A DNA stretch of 64,000 nucleotides from contig NZ_VLKH01000008.1 of the NCBI RefSeq assembly GCF_007830175.1, forward strand, positions 95,600-159,599. Reading direction: 5' to 3'. This document shows, piece after piece, positions 55,084 through 63,130 of this stretch; positions within the stretch are counted from its first letter, which is position 1, and the number at the start of each line of letters is the position of its first letter. The notes beneath the pieces were generated by a model. That model saw nothing but the letters and a program-made list of their open reading frames with translations. It did not search any database and was not told the origin of the DNA. Source of the DNA: Sedimentibacter saalensis. GTDB taxonomy: Bacteria; Bacillota; Clostridia; Tissierellales; Sedimentibacteraceae. Made by a program: the position numbers and the translations under genes.

Positions 55084-56664
55084 CTATCTAGCCATTTGGT
55101 TAATTAATGTATCCAGCATTTCATCTATTGTTGTCATAAGCCTTGCAGCTGCATTGTATGATTTGCTGTATGTAAGAAGATTTACGCCTTCTTCGTTCAA
55201 GTCAACTGAAGACAAACTGTTTCTTGAATACTCAATTTGAAACTGTGTTTCCGAATATGTTTCATAGGATGTTTCGACATCAGACACCTGAAGGTTAAGC
55301 CTTGTGGTTGTAAATGAAAGAAACTCCTGAAACGATCCTTTAAACAACACCTTATCTGTAGGATTACCACCAGTAGCAAAATCCATCTTTTCCTGAAATT
55401 TTGCTATCATTCTCAAAATGTTATCTGTAGCTCCTGTATTGTCTCCAGAAGTAATAACTGTGGTGTTCTTTATGTATGAATTTGTAGAATCAGCCCAGTT
55501 ATCAGATATCTTTAAGTTTCTGGCTGTAAAACCTGTATAATCATCAGTGCCCGAGTTATTTCTAGCAGCAAATAAATAGCCTGTAATTGTTCCATCAGCA
55601 TTAGTACTAATATTCAATTCATTCATTTCCGTTGCAAACTTGTTAGCCACTGTATCCAGCATTTTTTGGTAGTACTGTATGCCTTTGGTTTGTGAATCCA
55701 CATCAGTTTTATCTGTAAAATCACCCTTGCCGTTTATAAATTTTATATAACCGCCAATTTGCCCCTTATCAATTAAATCGGTTAAATTTGTGTTCGTATA
55801 ATCATCATCTATGTTTTTTGCAAGTTCAACTTTCACATCGTCGCTTGTACCATCCAGTTCTGATGAAAATTCAGCATACTTATCTCTGTCTACAATGTTT
55901 ACCATATTGTTGTCAGACAATTTCAGCTTAATCACAAGTTCGTCGATTTTTCTCCCGGCACCTATATCAAGAGGGACCACTTCCGTTTCAATATCCAGGT
56001 AACTTGAAAGTTCATCAATGAGCATGTTTCTTTTATCATTAAGCTCCAATGCAGGATTGCCGCTTATGTTGTCTGCCTTTATCTGACTGTTGAGTTCTGC
56101 TATGTTGTCCAGGAGCTGGTTTACTTTTTCAATTGCTCCGTCCTTAAGATATGTCTGCTGTTGATCCTTGATTGTTTGTATCTGAGATGAGTAATTGTTG
56201 AACATTTGAGTCAGCATTTCTGCAGAGGTCCTTACAACTCCCTCCAGCACCGGGTCTGAAGGAGATGACGTCAATGAATGAAGCTGTTCCAAAAGATCGG
56301 AAAATTGGGCATCAAGCCCATCAGTTGTAATTTCATCAAAGACTGCTTCTAAATCGCTTAAAGCACTCAACTGAACTTCCTGGCTTCCTACCTTTGATGA
56401 TTCGGTTCTATATCTCAAGTCAAGAAAAGAATCTCTGTATTGGCTTACTCCTGTTGCTTCAACTCCCTGTCCTATTACAACACCTGTAAGTCCGTATTTT
56501 AAATTGTTTGTTCTGAATGAAACTGAGTTTATGTCAACACGCTGCCTCGTATATCCTTTTGTATTAACGTTTGAAATGTTTTGACCCACTATGTCCATCT
56601 GGTTTTGACTTACCGTCAAGGCACTGGTAGCTGTTTTAAATCCTAAAAATGTTGATCTAAGCAT
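55084..56664 (-). CDS. flgK: Flagellar hook-filament junction protein FlgK
   Basis: A 526-residue FlgK. N-terminal FLGFKTATSALTVSQNQMDIVGQNISNVNTKGYTRQRVDI and C-terminal VNLLTYSKSYNAAARLMTTIDEMLDTLINQM. Forms the hook-filament junction with FlgL. Normal size. Confidence 0.94.
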   Translation of the reverse strand: MLRSTFLGFKTATSALTVSQNQMDIVGQNISNVNTKGYTRQRVDINSVSFRTNNLKYGLTGVVIGQGVEATGVSQYRDSFLDLRYRTESSKVGSQEVQLSALSDLEAVFDEITTDGLDAQFSDLLEQLHSLTSSPSDPVLEGVVRTSAEMLTQMFNNYSSQIQTIKDQQQTYLKDGAIEKVNQLLDNIAELNSQIKADNISGNPALELNDKRNMLIDELSSYLDIETEVVPLDIGAGRKIDELVIKLKLSDNNMVNIVDRDKYAEFSSELDGTSDDVKVELAKNIDDDYTNTNLTDLIDKGQIGGYIKFINGKGDFTDKTDVDSQTKGIQYYQKMLDTVANKFATEMNELNISTNADGTITGYLFAARNNSGTDDYTGFTARNLKISDNWADSTNSYIKNTTVITSGDNTGATDNILRMIAKFQEKMDFATGGNPTDKVLFKGSFQEFLSFTTTRLNLQVSDVETSYETYSETQFQIEYSRNSLSSVDLNEEGVNLLTYSKSYNAAARLMTTIDEMLDTLINQMAR

Positions 56665-56674
56665 ATGTTTCTCC

Positions 56675-57133
56675 TTAAATTTTTTTAGAGAGCAAAAAAC
56701 TTTTAGTATTGTTGTTCTTTACATCTTCATTTGAATATGTATTTTCTTTATGTCCCAGCTTGTTCATTGCCCTGTCTATCCTGCGAAGTCTAACTTCAAT
56801 AACCAGCTTGCACAAATCGCTTATTTTCTTTACTTCAGTTATAAGCCTGTTCAATTCGTCATATGCTTCATTGAGAATTGCTTTATCAGTTTCATTGGAC
56901 AACTCTATAATTTCTGCAAGAGTTTTATCTTTCATACCTATTTTTTCAATGTATGCTATTCTTTTTTGCTCAAGGCCCCTCATTTTCATGTAAAAAGCCT
57001 GTTCTTTTGCTACTGTTTCATCCAAAGACAACGTATCGTCTTTAATTATGAATTCGTATTTTTTATATTCCAACTCCAAAAAATTACTATAAAGCTCTGC
57101 ACTTTCCCTGAGTATTTCATACAATGTTTTCAT
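56675..57133 (-). CDS. flgN: FlgK/FlgL export chaperone FlgN
   Basis: A 152-residue, all-helical protein (KRIAYIEKIGMKDKTLAEII, RLITEVKKISDLCKLVIEVRLRRIDRAMNKL) directly upstream of flgK. Fits FlgN in size, helix pattern and location; similarity between FlgN proteins is low. Keeps FlgK and FlgL export-competent. Confidence 0.8.
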   Translation of the reverse strand: MKTLYEILRESAELYSNFLELEYKKYEFIIKDDTLSLDETVAKEQAFYMKMRGLEQKRIAYIEKIGMKDKTLAEIIELSNETDKAILNEAYDELNRLITEVKKISDLCKLVIEVRLRRIDRAMNKLGHKENTYSNEDVKNNNTKSFLLSKKI

Positions 57134-57142
57134 ACTATCCTC

Positions 57143-57418
57143 TTATTTCAATAGTTTTTTGATAATTTCATCCACATCAATCTTGTATGTCTTGTTGTCG
57201 ATGCTTTCTTTTATCTTTTGAATCTTCTCAGCCTGAGTTTCAGCTTCTATTTGTGAAGCAACATTTTTCTTGACATTTTCAATTTTTCCGTCTTTGTTTA
57301 CGGAAGTTTTTTTAATGTCAATAACATCGTAATTTTTCACTTTTACGATTTCTTCGCTTTTTGTAGATTTTGTGCTTTTATTGTAGCCCATATAATTGTT
57401 AATGTTTTGGATTTTCAT
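57143..57418 (-). CDS. flgM: Anti-sigma-28 factor FlgM
   Basis: A 91-residue FlgM: the C-terminal KIQKIKESIDNKTYKIDVDEIIKKLLK is the sigma-binding helix, and the Lys/Ser/Asn-rich N-terminus is the disordered export signal. Sequesters FliA until the hook is complete, then is secreted. A sigma-28-like site sits just upstream (57449-57475). Confidence 0.88.
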   Translation of the reverse strand: MKIQNINNYMGYNKSTKSTKSEEIVKVKNYDVIDIKKTSVNKDGKIENVKKNVASQIEAETQAEKIQKIKESIDNKTYKIDVDEIIKKLLK

Positions 57419-57448
57419 ATAATACCTCTTTTATTTTTTACACATATA

Positions 57449-57475
57449 TATTCGTCACATTTTTGAGAAAATTTA
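57449..57475 (-). promoter_or_regulatory. Possible sigma-28 promoter ahead of flgM
   Basis: Minus strand: TAAA (57475-57472), 15 bases, GACGAATA (57456-57449). The spacing is right and five of eight -10 bases fit. It would give autoregulated flgM expression, as known in other bacteria. Confidence 0.45.
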
Positions 57476-57489
57476 GTAGTTTTTTCAAC

Positions 57490-58317
57490 TTATGCCAGGT
57501 TCATAATTTTCTCTTCGTCAAGTATTAATAGTACATCATTGTTTTTATGTCCCTTTGCAACTCCCTTTACGAAACCTTCCCTGCACATTTTTCGTATTTC
57601 TTCTGTTTCTTCATAGGGCGTTATATTTTCAACAGACAAAACTTCATCCACTAGAATGCCCATGAATGAATTGTCATCTTCAAACACTATAACCATTTCC
57701 TTGTAGTGGAGCTTGAAAATTTCCTTCATTTCATCCAATAACCCCAACATATACGGCATGTTTTTTTCTTTTGTTTCTTTAAACACATCCTTCAGGCATT
57801 TTTCCCTGTCGCAGTTGTCACAGTCATGTGTGCAGTTATGAACATCAATTGCAGCCTGGTGTATTTTTTTATGTGGTTCATCTATTTTTTTAAGATGGAA
57901 GTTTACAGCCTCTATGTCAGTTGTGAAATTATCATACCACTTACCGAATGCACATTGATGGGGATCAGTAGTGAGCTTAAATTCATCATCATGAGATACT
58001 GAACGTTCAAGTTCATTTACCCAGTTGGTATGGTCAGCTTTTCTGTCATCAATCATTTTTATAAACTCTTCATATTCTTCTGTAATTGATTTCATGTTGA
58101 ACAAAAGTCTCAAATCAGTAAGTGGAATCACGTTTCCTCTTAAGTGAATGAGACCAAGCATGTAGTTTGGCACATTTGGAACTTTTGTTACTTTTTCAGG
58201 CAGCATGACAATTGAAGTTATTGTCCTGCTGTTCACAGTGTATAGATTTTCCTTTATTTTAAAAACAAGCCATGGAAATTCAATTTCTTCAAATTCTTCT
58301 TGAGCTTCTTCGTACAT
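57490..58317 (-). CDS. CheW-CZB fusion: chemotaxis scaffold with a zinc-binding domain
   Basis: A protein of about 275 residues. Start chosen at ATG 58317 because AAGGAG lies just upstream (the longer TTG start puts that site inside the gene). Numbering below is for the longer frame from 58335. Residues 20-80 are the first half of a CheW domain (VPNYMLGLIHLRGNVIPLTDLR). A CZB (chemoreceptor zinc-binding) domain follows with the 3His-1Cys set: His102 (DHTNW), Cys128 (CAFGKWY), His155 and His159 (PHKKIHQ). Next is a Cys cluster C168-x3-C172-x2-C175-x4-C180. The CheW fold resumes at about 215 (VIVFEDDNSFMGILVDEVLSVENI). The insertion suggests a zinc- or redox-sensing scaffold for CheA. CheW-CZB proteins are known but uncommon. 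Confidence 0.85.
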   Translation of the reverse strand: MYEEAQEEFEEIEFPWLVFKIKENLYTVNSRTITSIVMLPEKVTKVPNVPNYMLGLIHLRGNVIPLTDLRLLFNMKSITEEYEEFIKMIDDRKADHTNWVNELERSVSHDDEFKLTTDPHQCAFGKWYDNFTTDIEAVNFHLKKIDEPHKKIHQAAIDVHNCTHDCDNCDREKCLKDVFKETKEKNMPYMLGLLDEMKEIFKLHYKEMVIVFEDDNSFMGILVDEVLSVENITPYEETEEIRKMCREGFVKGVAKGHKNNDVLLILDEEKIMNLA

Positions 58318-58340
58318 ATTTTTCTCCTTCTGCAACAGAT

Positions 58341-58841
58341 TTAATCCAGGTTGGTTATCAATTCAATTTCTTTTTCATTGAGCATTTTTTTCAGATTCAT
58401 CAACAATACAATCTTATTTTCCAATTTTGCAATTCCAGTTATGTATGTGCTGACATAATCAGAACCCATTTTAGGAGGATTTGATATGTTGGCTTCACTA
58501 ATTTTTGCAACTTCGTCCACAGAATCAACAATGAATCCAATATATGAACCGTTGATGCTTGTCACTATTATACAAGTTCTTTCGTCATATTGCTTTTCTT
58601 CCTTATTAAGTCTCAGCCTTACGTCAATTATAGGAATAATAGTTCCTCTTAAATTTATTACTCCCTTGGCATAGTCCGGAAACTCAGGAACCCTTGTAAT
58701 TTCCTGTACCCCCACAATTTGAACAACATCAGCGATTGGAATTCCAAACAGCTGATGTTCTGTATAAAAAGTAAGATATTTATTCTTTAAAGTGTCTTCG
58801 TCCAAATTGATTTCATCGATGGTGTTTATTTTATCCTGCAT
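58341..58841 (-). CDS. cheW: Chemotaxis scaffold protein CheW
   Basis: A 166-residue canonical CheW with LTFYTEHQLFGIPIADVVQIV, PDYAKGVINLRGTIIPIIDVR and the second-half GFIVDSVDEVAKI. Couples chemoreceptors to CheA. It is read from the sigma-28-like site at 58880-58905 and is followed by the CheW-CZB gene, so each receptor array could contain a plain and a zinc-sensing scaffold. Confidence 0.94.
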   Translation of the reverse strand: MQDKINTIDEINLDEDTLKNKYLTFYTEHQLFGIPIADVVQIVGVQEITRVPEFPDYAKGVINLRGTIIPIIDVRLRLNKEEKQYDERTCIIVTSINGSYIGFIVDSVDEVAKISEANISNPPKMGSDYVSTYITGIAKLENKIVLLMNLKKMLNEKEIELITNLD

Positions 58842-58879
58842 GTGATCACCTCATATAATATACTGTTATTTCTTATATG

Positions 58880-58905
58880 ATATCGTCACAAAAAGATAAA
58901 ATTTA
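58880..58905 (-). promoter_or_regulatory. Sigma-28 promoter for the two cheW genes
   Basis: Minus strand: TAAATTTT (starting at 58905), 14 bases between TAAA and GACGATAT (58887-58880). One mismatch to GCCGATAT. About 40 bases upstream of the cheW ATG at 58841. Confidence 0.7.
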
Positions 58906-58920
58906 AGAAGAAATATAAAA

Positions 58921-59382
58921 TTAATGTCTGGGATTTTTTCTAACGGTGAGAACTGCCTTTATTACTTCAGTTGTTACTTCGCTTCCTATGTCACCCAGAT
59001 CGTGGATTTTCTGGTTTATGTTATCCTTGTTTGCAACAATGTACATTGGTTTTAAATTATTCAAAGCAATAGCTATTATATCTTCCTTGCAGCGATCACA
59101 CCTGCAGCAGTTCATTTTTTTAAGAGTTGCATCCAGCTTGTTCAATACAAGTTTTTCCATGACGTTGTACAAAATAACGTCGTTTTTTTCTTCCTTCTTA
59201 ACATTAATTTCCTTGTTTTGAAAAATTGATGTTTCCATGGGTACACTTTTTTCCGCAGGATATATTTTTTCAGCTGAAGGTAAATCTTCACCTTCCTCCT
59301 GCTCTTCTTCCTTCTTTAAATTAGTAGGCATTATTTTTTTGTACATCAATTCTCTGTCAAATGTTTTCTTAATTTTCGCCAT
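58921..59382 (-). CDS. ComFB-domain protein with N-terminal extension
   Basis: A 153-residue protein. The C-terminal 90 residues are a ComFB domain: VMEKLVLNKLDATLKKM, the cysteine motif NCCRCDRCKEDI, AIALNNLKPMYIV and TTEVIKAVLTV. The N-terminal 60 residues are Lys/Glu/Pro-rich and probably disordered. It starts 4 bases after parA and precedes the cheW pair. A shorter paralogue is at 27397-27678. ComFB proteins have been linked to cyclic-dinucleotide binding and to competence or motility; role here unknown. Confidence 0.8.
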   Translation of the reverse strand: MAKIKKTFDRELMYKKIMPTNLKKEEEQEEGEDLPSAEKIYPAEKSVPMETSIFQNKEINVKKEEKNDVILYNVMEKLVLNKLDATLKKMNCCRCDRCKEDIIAIALNNLKPMYIVANKDNINQKIHDLGDIGSEVTTEVIKAVLTVRKNPRH

Positions 59383-59385
59383 GCG

Positions 59386-60147
59386 TTATATCCCTCTTTC
59401 AATAAGTTCCTTTACCAGATCCATATAATCCATGGTTGCCGGATTTTTAGGAGAATAGTTAAATATATCCTGCTGGTTCGTCTGTGCTTCCATTATGGAA
59501 ACGCTGGATCTTATTGTTGATTTAAAAATACTGGTGTCAAGCTGTTGTGCTATAAGTTCGGCTGTTCCTTTTATTTCCCTGCTCAAAATTGTCCTTGGAT
59601 TGAATTTTGTTAGAACAATTCCTTCAACCTTCAAATTTGGATTGCAGTACTTTTTAACTCTTTCAATTGTTTCTGAAAGCTGTGCAATCCCCTGGAGACT
59701 GAAAATATCCGCCAGCATGGGAATGATAATGTAATCTGATGCTGTAAATGCATTTACTGTCAAAATACTCAAAGCAGGAGGAGTATCTATAAATATGTAG
59801 TCATACTTGTCCTTGACTACGCTCAATTGTTCCTTAAGCAAAAATTCTCTTCCTGTCTGTGTAAACTCCAACTCGATTCCGCTCAATAAAATGTTGGAGG
59901 ATATGACATCATAAGAAGGCAACTTTTGAATTGAAAATGTTGTTTTTGCCTCACCCTTCAATATTTCATAAATTGTGGGACAATCTTCAGTTTCAGCCCC
60001 CGAACTGAAACTCAAGTTAGATTGCGGGTCAAGGTCGACACACAACACTCTGTACCCTTGGCTTTTGTATCCGGCTGCAATAGCTCCTGTTGTTGTGGTC
60101 TTCCCTACTCCGCCCTTTTGGTTTGAAATTGAAATTATTTTAGCCAT
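59386..60147 (-). CDS. ParA/Soj-type ATPase
   Basis: A 253-residue ParA-family ATPase. The deviant Walker A is SNQKGGVGKTTTTGAIAAGY, Walker A' and B regions are VLCVDLDPQSNLSFSSG and YIFIDTPPALSIL, and DNA-binding-type residues lie near the C-terminus. No ParB gene follows, unlike a chromosome-partition pair. It heads a chemotaxis/late flagellar unit next to comFB and cheW, which fits a ParA that positions arrays or flagella (as ParC or PpfA do elsewhere), but this is inference from position. AAGGAG is 11 bases before the ATG. Confidence 0.85.
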   Translation of the reverse strand: MAKIISISNQKGGVGKTTTTGAIAAGYKSQGYRVLCVDLDPQSNLSFSSGAETEDCPTIYEILKGEAKTTFSIQKLPSYDVISSNILLSGIELEFTQTGREFLLKEQLSVVKDKYDYIFIDTPPALSILTVNAFTASDYIIIPMLADIFSLQGIAQLSETIERVKKYCNPNLKVEGIVLTKFNPRTILSREIKGTAELIAQQLDTSIFKSTIRSSVSIMEAQTNQQDIFNYSPKNPATMDYMDLVKELIERGI

Positions 60148-60239
60148 CTGTGAAAGCTGCTCCTTTGAAATTTTCTATTTACAAAATTGTAACAAATAAT
60201 TGATAATATAACAAGGACAAAGTTTACAAAGGAAAGTAT

Positions 60240-60288
60240 TTCACGTTATTTAAATATGGATGCAATACAATGAGGTTAGTAACGTGAA
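60240..60288. repeat. Inverted repeat upstream of parA
   Basis: TTCACGTTA (60240-60248) and TAACGTGAA (60280-60288) are perfect 9-base inverted arms 31 bases apart. The arms resemble half of a parS site (TGTTTCACGTGAAACA) only loosely. They could be an operator for a neighbouring regulator. The rest of the 60148-60439 gap is AT-rich and holds the Imm26 terminator. Confidence 0.35.
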
Positions 60289-60401
60289 TTTCGTATCGGG
60301 GGGAAGTGGAAATCTACACAGATTCATTAGAGGATTTTATAATAAATATTGTCCTAAATAAATACTCATTTGATACAAAGTAAGCCAGTGAATTTTAGAT
60401 A

Positions 60402-60433
60402 AAAGAAGCCAACGGAGTAAGTCTGTTGGCTCT
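60402..60433 (-). terminator. Intrinsic terminator after the Imm26 gene
   Basis: Minus strand: AGCCAAC (60431-60425) pairs with GTTGGCT (60413-60407), loop of 11, then TCTTTTAT. It is just past the stop codon at 60440. Confidence 0.7.
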
Positions 60434-60439
60434 TACTAC

Positions 60440-60898
60440 TTACTTATGGTATAATCCCTTCTTCACGAGTTGTTGAATATATGTAAGCCTAACGGCTTCA
60501 TGCCCGTATATTCCTGCTGCCAGAAGGTCACCAATTTGCTCCTTTGAAATTTCTATTCTCTCTTCTCCTCTAACCAAAAGTATTTTGTCTGTAAATGCAT
60601 CAGTTGTCCAAAAATCGGGTATGGTTACTTCTCCGATTGCTGGAATATTACCAATTACATTCCATACCCCATTTTTCAAACCATTATCTGTACACCAAAC
60701 AGAGAATAGTGTGTTAAATTCTCTTATTGTTGCTAGCTCTTTACTGTCTTGTGAAGGGTGCAGTTCAAATAGTTCTACAAATATCGAGGGATTATCTAGT
60801 TTGAGTATCCTTCCATACCCTATATTCCCATTTTCATCTAGTCTTAATTCGAAAATATCTCCCTCAACATACTTAACTCTTTTTACCAACAATTTCAC
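60440..60898 (-). CDS. Imm26-type immunity protein
   Basis: A protein of up to 152 residues with the Imm26 pattern: VEGDIFELRLDENGNIGYGRIL near the start, GVWNVIGNIPAIGEV in the middle, and AVRLTYIQQLV at the end. Imm26 proteins neutralise polymorphic toxins encoded just upstream. Start unclear: GTG 60898 overlaps the AGGAG site, so TTG 60892 or 60889 is more likely. The upstream toxin survives only as its last 40 residues (see the rhs pseudogene), so this immunity gene is now an orphan. Confidence 0.75.
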   Translation of the reverse strand: MKLLVKRVKYVEGDIFELRLDENGNIGYGRILKLDNPSIFVELFELHPSQDSKELATIREFNTLFSVWCTDNGLKNGVWNVIGNIPAIGEVTIPDFWTTDAFTDKILLVRGEERIEISKEQIGDLLAAGIYGHEAVRLTYIQQLVKKGLYHK

Positions 60899-60906
60899 TC
60901 TCCTTC

Positions 60907-62046
60907 CTACTTAAATAATTCTTCTGCTGCTTTTAGATATTCATCAATTATTGGGTTAATCTTGTTAAGCATTTTTTCAAATCCCTAAGATTTCTCAAAC
61001 AACATCTGTTCTGCCCCTCTAACCTGTTCAAATAACAAACCAGATTTTACTATTTAGTACTGCGTTGTGGGTAATTTCACCCCATTCGTTGTAGTGAGTC
61101 CAGCTCTCTACTTTTCCGGTCATTGGACTTGTCAGATAATCTGCCGTGCCCAGGTAATCCATGTGGTAGTACATTCCTATCTGGTTGACCTTTTCAATTA
61201 GGTTGCCCGAGCTGGTATCTACGCCGGTGATGTTGACACTTAGTCTGTCATTGCCGTAGACATAGCGGTATTCAAGACTGTTTATCTCGTACTCCATCAG
61301 TGGTTCAAAGGTCTCACTAGTATAGTCCACAACAAACTGCTTTACAACAGTGGATGTCTTGTTAAGCTCAGGGCTGGCTGCTACTACCTCCGGAGCAAGC
61401 TTATCCTTTTTGTCCTTCTTGCCTGTCTGTGGATCTACAACGACCTCTCCCGCTACCATGTTTGTCAGAGCAGATACGTCATGGTAGCCGTAAGCATTCT
61501 TTTTAATGACCCATGTATTTTCAACAAGGGCTCCTAAACCATTGTATAGGTATGCGCTGCTTTCTCCCAGCTCATTTACCCCAAGCACCATTTTGTTTGA
61601 CTCGTAGTAGGTATACTCTCCGATGACGGAAACCTTGCCATTTTTTGTGTTGGTCTCTCGAATCAGATTGCCGCGCCTGTCGTAGGTGAAATCGCTCTGG
61701 GACATCCATCCGTCCTCGGCCATCAGTCTATGTAGAAAGTCATGTTGCCGTCTGCATCATAGGTGTATTCACGCACATTGCCGTTTCTGTCAGTCTACTT
61801 AATTTGTTGCTCCAATGCGTCATAGGACTGTGATGAAGTATATCCCAGAGGGTCGGTATTTCCCGTTGTATTTCCTTCGGCCTCATAATCATAGTGCAAA
61901 AATTTCCGTTTCAGTCTGTTGAAGAAATTAATCTGTCAAGAATGTCATACATATAAGTATAAGATTTACCGGCTGCATTGATTATCTCGGTGGATATTTC
62001 CATTTTATCATATAACGTCCTTGATGTGGTTTCTGAATAGTCTTCC
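60907..62046 (-). pseudogene. Orphan rhs fragment with remnant of a toxin C-terminus
   Basis: Rhs/YD-repeat sequence broken by several mutations. It begins at 62046 (DYSETTSRTLYDKMEISTE), has a frame change near 61915, an in-frame TAG near 61800 (ALEQQIK-stop-TDRNGNVREYTYDADGNM), a stop near 61730, then the open segment 61723-61028 (SQSDFTYDRRGNLIRETN to YLTSPMTGKVESWTHYNEWGEITH). There it runs out of frame into RGAEQMLFEKS and EYLKAAEELFK (stop at 60907), a typical polymorphic-toxin tail. The toxin core is missing. It precedes the Imm26 gene. Confidence 0.75.
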
Positions 62047-62051
62047 TAGAC

Positions 62052-62855
62052 TTATTTTCTGTCCATTTCAGCTAACAATGTCCTACTTATAAGTTCCTCA
62101 AAAGTGCTATTTGTTGGAGAGTAGACCGGTTTAGCAATCACATCGGCACCGGAAAGGGGTTCTTTGCTAGTGCATTTTATATCATTTTCTTTGATCATAT
62201 GTGGCAAAGGAGCTATACTATGAGTTTCTTTCCGTGTACCTCCGCGAGTCAAAAAATCAACTAATTCAGGTGGATTGCTCAGTATTTCATCTAGAATATC
62301 ACAAGGAGAAACACTGCTATGCCAATTGAATAGCCTAACCGCAATTACCTCATAAGGAATCTTTCCTGGCTTAGTTTCAGAAATTCCTATAACCTGAAGC
62401 AGTACATATTGGTTATATATTGGATTGTCATCTTTAGGGTAGAGTATCTTATATTGCAAAACACTCCCCAAAGGCCACGGGCATTTCCACGCCCCAAATG
62501 GCTTCTTAAGTTTTTTGCGAGCAGGCATTTCTGAACAAAGTGTCTCTCTTGCATGAAGTAATTCTTTTTTACGTTTAGATATAGCCTCTTTTTTCCAATA
62601 CTCATGAAGAGAATCAAGCTCCCTATCAATTGAAGCAAGAGCATTTTTCTTTACTAGTTCGCTTAATCTCCCTACTTTCCACTGGGTAATCGCCAACGGA
62701 AGCCAAAATGACTGTTCAGGGTCTTCACTATATTCATTGATAATTCCTGTTTCTGCCTCTACGTCGGTTTGACCTGTTATGATCCTTTCGCGATAGTCAT
62801 CCCTCACATCACAGGCTTCGTCATCATCAAATATTTTAACTCCCCAGGTTCCCAT
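62052..62855 (-). CDS. DUF4259-type protein, possible immunity protein
   Basis: A 267-residue protein starting MGTWGVKIFDDDEACDVRDDY, the DUF4259-type opening. ATG 62855 chosen because AAGGAGG lies at 62864-62870; the longer frame to 62912 is not supported. Central motifs AITQWKVGRLSELVKKNAL and KCPWPLGSVLQYKIL; no membrane segment. It sits between the truncated Rhs toxin and the orphan rhs fragment, so an immunity role is possible, but DUF4259 proteins also occur elsewhere. Soluble, function unproven. Confidence 0.6.
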   Translation of the reverse strand: MGTWGVKIFDDDEACDVRDDYRERIITGQTDVEAETGIINEYSEDPEQSFWLPLAITQWKVGRLSELVKKNALASIDRELDSLHEYWKKEAISKRKKELLHARETLCSEMPARKKLKKPFGAWKCPWPLGSVLQYKILYPKDDNPIYNQYVLLQVIGISETKPGKIPYEVIAVRLFNWHSSVSPCDILDEILSNPPELVDFLTRGGTRKETHSIAPLPHMIKENDIKCTSKEPLSGADVIAKPVYSPTNSTFEELISRTLLAEMDRK

Positions 62856-62898
62856 TACATTTTCCTCCTTATTAATAAATTGATTTAAATTGATTTTC

Positions 62899-62929
62899 GC
62901 CCAGAAAGCCACTGAGTGGCTTTCTGGGC
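62899..62929. other. Long perfect hairpin upstream of the DUF4259 gene
   Basis: GCCCAGAAAGCCAC and GTGGCTTTCTGGGC form a 14-bp stem with a 3-base loop. No T-run follows on either strand, so it is not a usual intrinsic terminator. It lies between the Rhs toxin remnants and the DUF4259 gene. Confidence 0.7.
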
Positions 62930-63044
62930 AAGTTATGTTTGAATAGCTTCAGCAGCCTTCTTTATAAAACTGAAGAATCATATTTCAATAGTACCCAGCT
63001 GTAGATTACTGCAACTGCCCACGGACAGTCTCATGGAATAATCG

Positions 63045-63119
63045 TTATGCAATTTTATTGTTTAATCTTAAATTGAAATTGATAAGGTTAGACAATAACT
63101 CTTTATTATCTATATACAC
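63045..63119 (-). pseudogene. Truncated reading frame behind the Rhs toxin, possible immunity remnant
   Basis: GTG 63119 follows AAGGAGAG closely and encodes 24 residues (MYIDNKELLSNLINFNLRLN and onward) before TAA at 63045. Its place, directly behind the toxin gene, is where the cognate immunity gene should start. No further open frame follows; 62930-63044 shows only broken frames. Probably a decayed immunity gene. Confidence 0.45.
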
Positions 63120-63130
63120 AACTCTCCTTT

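Noticed and set aside
60240..60288. A parS site for the ParA at 59386
   Set aside because: Only half of the consensus fits and the arms are 31 bases apart; no ParB gene is present. Kept only as an inverted repeat.
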